Shown here: one piece after another, positions 13,773-17,316 of the stretch
Layout: every line of letters starts with the position of its first letter
How positions within the stretch are numbered: the first letter of the stretch is position 1
Assembly (NCBI GenBank): GCA_002438545.1
Contig: DJPK01000059.1
Location: 6,239 to 23,554, forward strand
DNA: 17,316 nt
Origin: Caryophanales bacterium UBA6414
GTDB taxonomy: Bacteria > Bacillota_I > Bacilli_A > RF39 > UBA660
Reading direction: 5' to 3'
Notes under the pieces: model-generated
The model's input: only the letters and a program-made list of their open reading frames with translations
What the model was told of the DNA's origin: nothing
Databases searched by the model: none
Program-made: the position numbers and the translations under genes

Positions 13773-14350
13773 TAAATATTATTTGGGGATCATTTATTGT
13801 TATAGGAATACTATATAGTTTCTTTAATCCTAGTATTAATATGACTGATATTATGCTATCATCATCTACTAGTTCTTTAAAATTAATCTTTAATATTTTA
13901 CCACTTATGTGTTTATGGTTAGGAATTATGAATATAGCTAAAGAGAGTGGTTTACTAGATATATTATCTAAAAAAATAACTCCTATCTTAAAAGTACTAT
14001 TTCCTGAAATACCTCCTAACCATGAAGCATTTTCTTATATAGCTTCTAATATTATAATGAATATGTTAGGACTCGGTAATGCTGCTACACCTTTTGGATT
14101 AAAAGCTATGAAAAGTATGCAAGAGTTAAATAAAACCAAAGATACTGCCACTAGAAGTATGATAACTTTTCTCATAATAAATACTTCTTCTGTTACTATT
14201 ATTCCCACAACTGTCATATCTTTAAGAATCCTAAATGGTTCATCTAACCCAAGTGAAATAGTCCTAGCTAGTATTATCACAACATTTTCTTCTTGTATTA
14301 TTGGCTTAATTATTGATAGAGTAATCTATCTTTTTAGGAGGAGTAAATGA
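13769..14350 (+). CDS. spmA: Spore maturation protein A (SpmA), membrane protein
   Basis: Integral membrane protein of the nucleoside-transporter Gate family; in Bacillus and Clostridium it is needed with SpmB for normal spore core dehydration, exact biochemical role unknown. The 193 residues contain several hydrophobic segments (about 4-20, 36-55, 88-105, 130-150, 163-183). Recognised by NMLGLGNAATPFGLKAM (98-114), which is followed by a TATRSMITFLIINTSSVTII-type segment ending in PTTVISLR; these are the signature stretches of SpmA. The start overlaps the dacB stop by four bases (ATGA) and has only a distant GGAG at 13753-13756, so translation should depend on coupling. The stop overlaps spmB the same way. 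Confidence 0.9.
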   Translation: MINIIWGSFIVIGILYSFFNPSINMTDIMLSSSTSSLKLIFNILPLMCLWLGIMNIAKESGLLDILSKKITPILKVLFPEIPPNHEAFSYIASNIIMNMLGLGNAATPFGLKAMKSMQELNKTKDTATRSMITFLIINTSSVTIIPTTVISLRILNGSSNPSEIVLASIITTFSSCIIGLIIDRVIYLFRRSK

Positions 14351-14862
14351 ATATCTCAAGTTTAATCATTCCTTTAATAACAATAATTATAATTATCTAT
14401 GCTGTATATAAGAAAGTAGATATATTTTCATCATTTTTAGCCGGAGTCAAAGAAGGTCTAAGTACCACTCTAGGTATTTTCCCAACCATATTTGCTATGG
14501 TAATTGCTGTCGATATCTTTCTTAAAAGTAATCTTATTACTGATATAACTAGCCACTTAGCACCCATCTTAAGTAAAATAAATTTAAACCCTAGTCTGAT
14601 TCCTTTATGCTTATTAAGACCAATATCTTCATCTTCATCACTAGTAATATTAAATGATATCTTAAAAGTATATGCCCCTGATAGTATGGTAGGAAGAATC
14701 GCCTCGGTTATTCAAGGAAGCACTGATACTACTATCTATATCATCAGTCTATATTTCTCATCAGTAGGTATAACTAAAATAAAACATTCCCTCTTAATTG
14801 GCTTATTAGTCGACCTATCTTGTGTAATTATTGCTATTATTACCGTTAATTTGCTATTTTAA
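14347..14862 (+). CDS. spmB: Spore maturation protein B (SpmB), membrane protein
   Basis: Partner of SpmA and also a Gate-family membrane protein. In 171 residues: FLAGVKEGL (30-38), a GIFPTIFAMVIAVDIF stretch (43-58), RPISSSSSLV (91-100), GRIASVIQGSTDTTIYI (116-132) and a C-terminal hydrophobic helix. From memory of the family the fourth motif is usually RP[LI]SGSGA; here glycines are replaced by a serine run, which may alter a tight turn in the membrane. A strong AGGAGGAG at 14336-14343 lies inside the end of spmA; start ATG 14347 shares ATGA with the spmA stop. End of the three-gene operon; no hairpin terminator is visible before the next promoter at 14874. Confidence 0.9.
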   Translation: MNISSLIIPLITIIIIIYAVYKKVDIFSSFLAGVKEGLSTTLGIFPTIFAMVIAVDIFLKSNLITDITSHLAPILSKINLNPSLIPLCLLRPISSSSSLVILNDILKVYAPDSMVGRIASVIQGSTDTTIYIISLYFSSVGITKIKHSLLIGLLVDLSCVIIAIITVNLLF

Positions 14863-14873
14863 AATTAAAAACA

Positions 14874-14901
14874 TTTACAATACTACCATTTATGCTATAA
14901 T
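14874..14901 (+). promoter_or_regulatory. Promoter of the LtaS-like gene
   Basis: TTTACA (14874-14879), 16-base spacer ending in TGC, then TATAAT (14896-14901): a TGn extended -10 promoter. Transcription would begin near 14908, so an in-frame GTG at 14911 is a poor start candidate compared with ATG 14923. Confidence 0.78.
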
Positions 14902-14922
14902 TAAATTGGTGTGGTGGTAGTT

Positions 14923-16959
14923 ATGAAAACTAAAATAAAAAGAATAAAAAAGAATTCGCAAAGACAAATAAAGAAAATAAAGAAAAATATAATTAATGTA
15001 AAAAATAATATTGTAAAATTCTTTAAAGAAGATGGCAAAAAAGAAAAATTAATTAAATTATTAACTAGAATTTGGAATTTCTTAAAGAGAAAAGATGTAT
15101 TAGAGATAATTCTGTTATGTCTACCATTTATAATAATTGATTTATCAACAAGATTATTTGCTCATCAAATAGAGTTCTATCCAATATTTAGTATTAGTCC
15201 AAGACTATTTTCTTTAGCATATATTATTCTATTTGTAGGAATTATCTTAAATATTGGTAAGAAAAAAGATAAAATAGTATATAGTTTAATATTTCTTATT
15301 TGTTTTGCTTTATACTTAGTAAATAATATCTATTATAGCGCTACTAATAATTTCTTTAGTTTTTCCATGATGGAATTAGCCAGTGAAGGTAGTGGATATA
15401 TATATGATGTATTAAAAACATGTAATTTTTATGTTTATGTTGTAGCAGTTGTTATTCTTATAACTTTTATTCTTTCTTTAAGATATTTCCCTAATAGTAA
15501 GACTAATAATAAGAAAATAATAATGATGATATTTATATTCTTATTATTACATACTTTTGCTAAATGTTGTTTAGGAAGAGCTAACTTTGAACTCACTTGG
15601 GATACATGGCGTAATCCTCGAAATGTTTATAATAATTTTAATGATAGTAATAAGTGTTTAGCTCTAGCAGGTATCTATGAATATAGTGTTAGAGACTTCT
15701 ATATTACTTATATCAAACCAGAAACAAAGAAAAGTGAAACAGAAAGTAAGTTCCTAGAAGAAGTCTTTAGTGAAGAGCATAATAGCTTTTCTAATAATAA
15801 ATATACTGGAATATTTAAAGATAAGAATGTTATTTTCTTACAAATGGAAGGTATTGATAATTGGCTTTTAACTGAAGACATTATGCCTAATACCTATAGT
15901 TTGCTTAATAACTCTATAAACTTTAATAATCATTATTCATTCTTTAATGGTGGTGGCTCAACATTTAATTCAGAGTTTGCAGTTAATACTGGTTATATGA
16001 CACCATATACTTATCCAATTAATGCTTATACTCTAAATAAAAATGATTTTCCATACTCTATGGCTAACTTAATGAAAGTAATGGATTATTCAATTAAAGC
16101 CTTTCATATGAATAGTAGTGAATATTATAGTAGAGGTATTAATTATTCTAACTTTGGTTTTGATAGATATTTTGGTTTAAAAGATTTAGGAACATATACT
16201 GATAACTCCTATAACTTAGATAGAGAACTAATTCTAAATAAAACCTTCTATGATGAAATGTTTAAAAATGAAGGAAAGTTTATTGATTATATAATAACTT
16301 ATAGTAATCACTTACCATTTACTACTAGTAAAGGAGTATGCCGTCAATTAATAAATATTGATTATGCTGAACAATTAGAACCTCTATCTAAAAGTGAAAG
16401 AGAGGAGTTTATTAATAACTTAAATTTAACTGAAGAAGATTGTATTAAAAGACAAGCTCAAGAAACAGACTATATGGTTGGACTATTGATGCAAGCCTTA
16501 AAAGATAATGGCTTATATGACAACACTATCATCGTTGCCTTTACTGATCACTATTTATATACCGCTACTAATGAAACACTATCTAGCCATAAAGATACAA
16601 GTACTAATCTAGTTAATAAAACACCATTCTTTATTTGGAGCAGTAATCAAAAAAAAGTAGATATCAATAAAGTAACTAGTCAATTAAATATCTTACCAAC
16701 ATTCTTAAACCTAATGGGAGTAGAATATAATGAAAAATGGTATGTATTTAGAGATGCTTTAGGTAATAATGATACTCTAACTATATTTAGTGATTTATCT
16801 TGGTATGATGGTAATATATATGTTGTTGACGGCCAAGTAAAAAACAACAAATCTGTTGATGAATTAACTTTAGAAGAAAAGAATAGTTTAGTAGAATATT
16901 ACGTTAAGAAAAATGATTTAGTACTTAAATATAATTATTTTAAAGAAATTATGAATTAG
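14923..16959 (+). CDS. Lipoteichoic acid synthase-like phosphoglycerol transferase (LtaS family, sulfatase fold)
   Basis: A membrane enzyme of the LtaS family, expected to move glycerol phosphate from phosphatidylglycerol onto a surface polymer. In 678 residues: an unusually Lys-rich N-terminal tail of about 59 residues, five hydrophobic spans (about 60-78, 94-111, 119-136, 169-187, 198-214), and an extracellular sulfatase-like domain from about 295. Visible active-site features: metal-ligand E309 in NVIFLQMEG, nucleophile T347 in GGGSTFNSEF, H395 in KAFHMN with SRGINYSNFGFDRYF after it, YSNHLPFT at 460-467, and GLYDNTIIVAFTDHY with metal ligands D542 and H543. Start ATG 14923 follows a GGTGG stretch; GTG 14911 is too close to the predicted transcript start. 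The gene after it encodes a GT2 glycosyltransferase. The exact polymer (polyglycerol-phosphate LTA or another) cannot be told from sequence. Confidence 0.87.
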   Translation: MKTKIKRIKKNSQRQIKKIKKNIINVKNNIVKFFKEDGKKEKLIKLLTRIWNFLKRKDVLEIILLCLPFIIIDLSTRLFAHQIEFYPIFSISPRLFSLAYIILFVGIILNIGKKKDKIVYSLIFLICFALYLVNNIYYSATNNFFSFSMMELASEGSGYIYDVLKTCNFYVYVVAVVILITFILSLRYFPNSKTNNKKIIMMIFIFLLLHTFAKCCLGRANFELTWDTWRNPRNVYNNFNDSNKCLALAGIYEYSVRDFYITYIKPETKKSETESKFLEEVFSEEHNSFSNNKYTGIFKDKNVIFLQMEGIDNWLLTEDIMPNTYSLLNNSINFNNHYSFFNGGGSTFNSEFAVNTGYMTPYTYPINAYTLNKNDFPYSMANLMKVMDYSIKAFHMNSSEYYSRGINYSNFGFDRYFGLKDLGTYTDNSYNLDRELILNKTFYDEMFKNEGKFIDYIITYSNHLPFTTSKGVCRQLINIDYAEQLEPLSKSEREEFINNLNLTEEDCIKRQAQETDYMVGLLMQALKDNGLYDNTIIVAFTDHYLYTATNETLSSHKDTSTNLVNKTPFFIWSSNQKKVDINKVTSQLNILPTFLNLMGVEYNEKWYVFRDALGNNDTLTIFSDLSWYDGNIYVVDGQVKNNKSVDELTLEEKNSLVEYYVKKNDLVLKYNYFKEIMN

Positions 16960-16968
16960 AGGTGTAAT

Positions 16969-17316
16969 ATGAAAAAAGTAAGTATAATTGTTCCTTGTTA
17001 TAACGAAGAAGAAAGTATTCCATTATTTTATAAAGAAATAAAAAAAGTATTTAGTAAAATAAATTATAAATTAGAATTAATATTTGTTAATGATGGTAGT
17101 AAAGATAAAACACTAGAATTCATCAGAAACCTATCTAAAAAAGATAAAGAAGCAAATTATATATCATTATCTAGAAACTTTGGTAAAGAAGCTGCTATGT
17201 GGGCCGGATTAAAACATTCTACCGGCGACTATATTACAGTTATGGATTGTGATTTACAAGATCCACCAACGCTAATACCGGAAATGCTTCGCCTAATTGA
17301 AGAAGAAGATTATGAT
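16969..17316 (+). CDS. GT2 glycosyltransferase, polyprenyl-phosphate sugar transferase type (3' end outside window)
   Basis: A family 2 glycosyltransferase running off the right edge; 116 residues are visible. Seen: MKKVSIIVPCYNEEESIP opening, FVNDGSKDKT (nucleotide-sugar-binding aspartate), SLSRNFGKEAAMWAGL and MDCDLQDPP (the metal-binding DxD plus the LQDPP signature of GtrB/CsbB/Dpm1-like enzymes that load sugar onto undecaprenyl phosphate). Those enzymes normally carry two C-terminal transmembrane helices, which would lie beyond the window. AGAGGTG at 16958-16964 overlaps the stop of the LtaS-like gene, so the two are cotranscribed. In B. subtilis CsbB with YfhO glycosylates lipoteichoic acid; the pairing here suggests a similar role. 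That is inference. Confidence 0.88.
   Translation, partial: MKKVSIIVPCYNEEESIPLFYKEIKKVFSKINYKLELIFVNDGSKDKTLEFIRNLSKKDKEANYISLSRNFGKEAAMWAGLKHSTGDYITVMDCDLQDPPTLIPEMLRLIEEEDYD

Overview
The window is about 17.3 kb of very AT-rich bacterial DNA with every recognisable gene on the + strand. Gene content and order (pcrA, rlmN-prpC-prkC-rsgA-rpe, clpC, dxs, a dacB-spmA-spmB-type operon, an LtaS-like lipoteichoic acid synthase) point to a low-G+C Gram-positive bacterium with a wall and probably lipoteichoic acid. Strong CTA/TTA leucine and AGT serine bias suggests an uncultured gut Bacilli/Mycoplasmatota-type lineage; that placement is inference. TGA acts as a stop and tryptophan is TGG in every gene checked, so the standard bacterial code applies, not the Mycoplasma code.

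Layout. (1) 1-1373: 3' end of a PcrA/UvrD helicase gene and a VanY-like D,D-carboxypeptidase, closed by a hairpin terminator. (2) 1407-6508: a compact operon, rlmN-prpC-prkC-rsgA-rpe, with its own extended -10 promoter and a terminator after rpe. The order matches the B. subtilis rlmN-prpC-prkC-cpgA-rpe locus. It joins 23S rRNA/tRNA methylation, a PASTA kinase with its cognate phosphatase, a ribosome-assembly GTPase and ribulose-phosphate epimerase. (3) 6576-8886: clpC as a stand-alone transcription unit without ctsR or mcsAB. (4) 8892-10887: dxs, entry enzyme of the MEP isoprenoid pathway, with a very clear promoter.

(5) 10859-12669 is the accessory part of the window. Two near-identical terminator hairpins, direct copies 1,782 bp apart, bracket an intact RelB/DinJ-type antitoxin, a YafQ/RelE-type toxin cut to 29 codons, a 12-bp perfect inverted repeat that overlaps a near-consensus promoter, and a DUF4143-type AAA ATPase gene broken by a small insertion near its 3' end. 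Codon use and the scarcity of CTAG in the ATPase differ from its neighbours. The module looks acquired, rearranged and decaying.

(6) 12696-14862: a D-Ala-D-Ala carboxypeptidase followed by overlapping spmA and spmB, the order of the B. subtilis sporulation operon dacB-spmA-spmB. (7) 14874-17316: a lipoteichoic acid synthase-like membrane sulfatase-fold enzyme, then the 5' part of a GT2 glycosyltransferase of the polyprenyl-phosphate sugar transferase type, suggesting synthesis and perhaps glycosylation of a surface polymer.

No gene-free stretch exceeds 300 bases. I see no tRNA, rRNA, CRISPR array, riboswitch or insertion sequence. I did not find a clearly new working system. The best candidate for follow-up is the antitoxin/palindrome/ATPase module at 10.9-12.7 kb.
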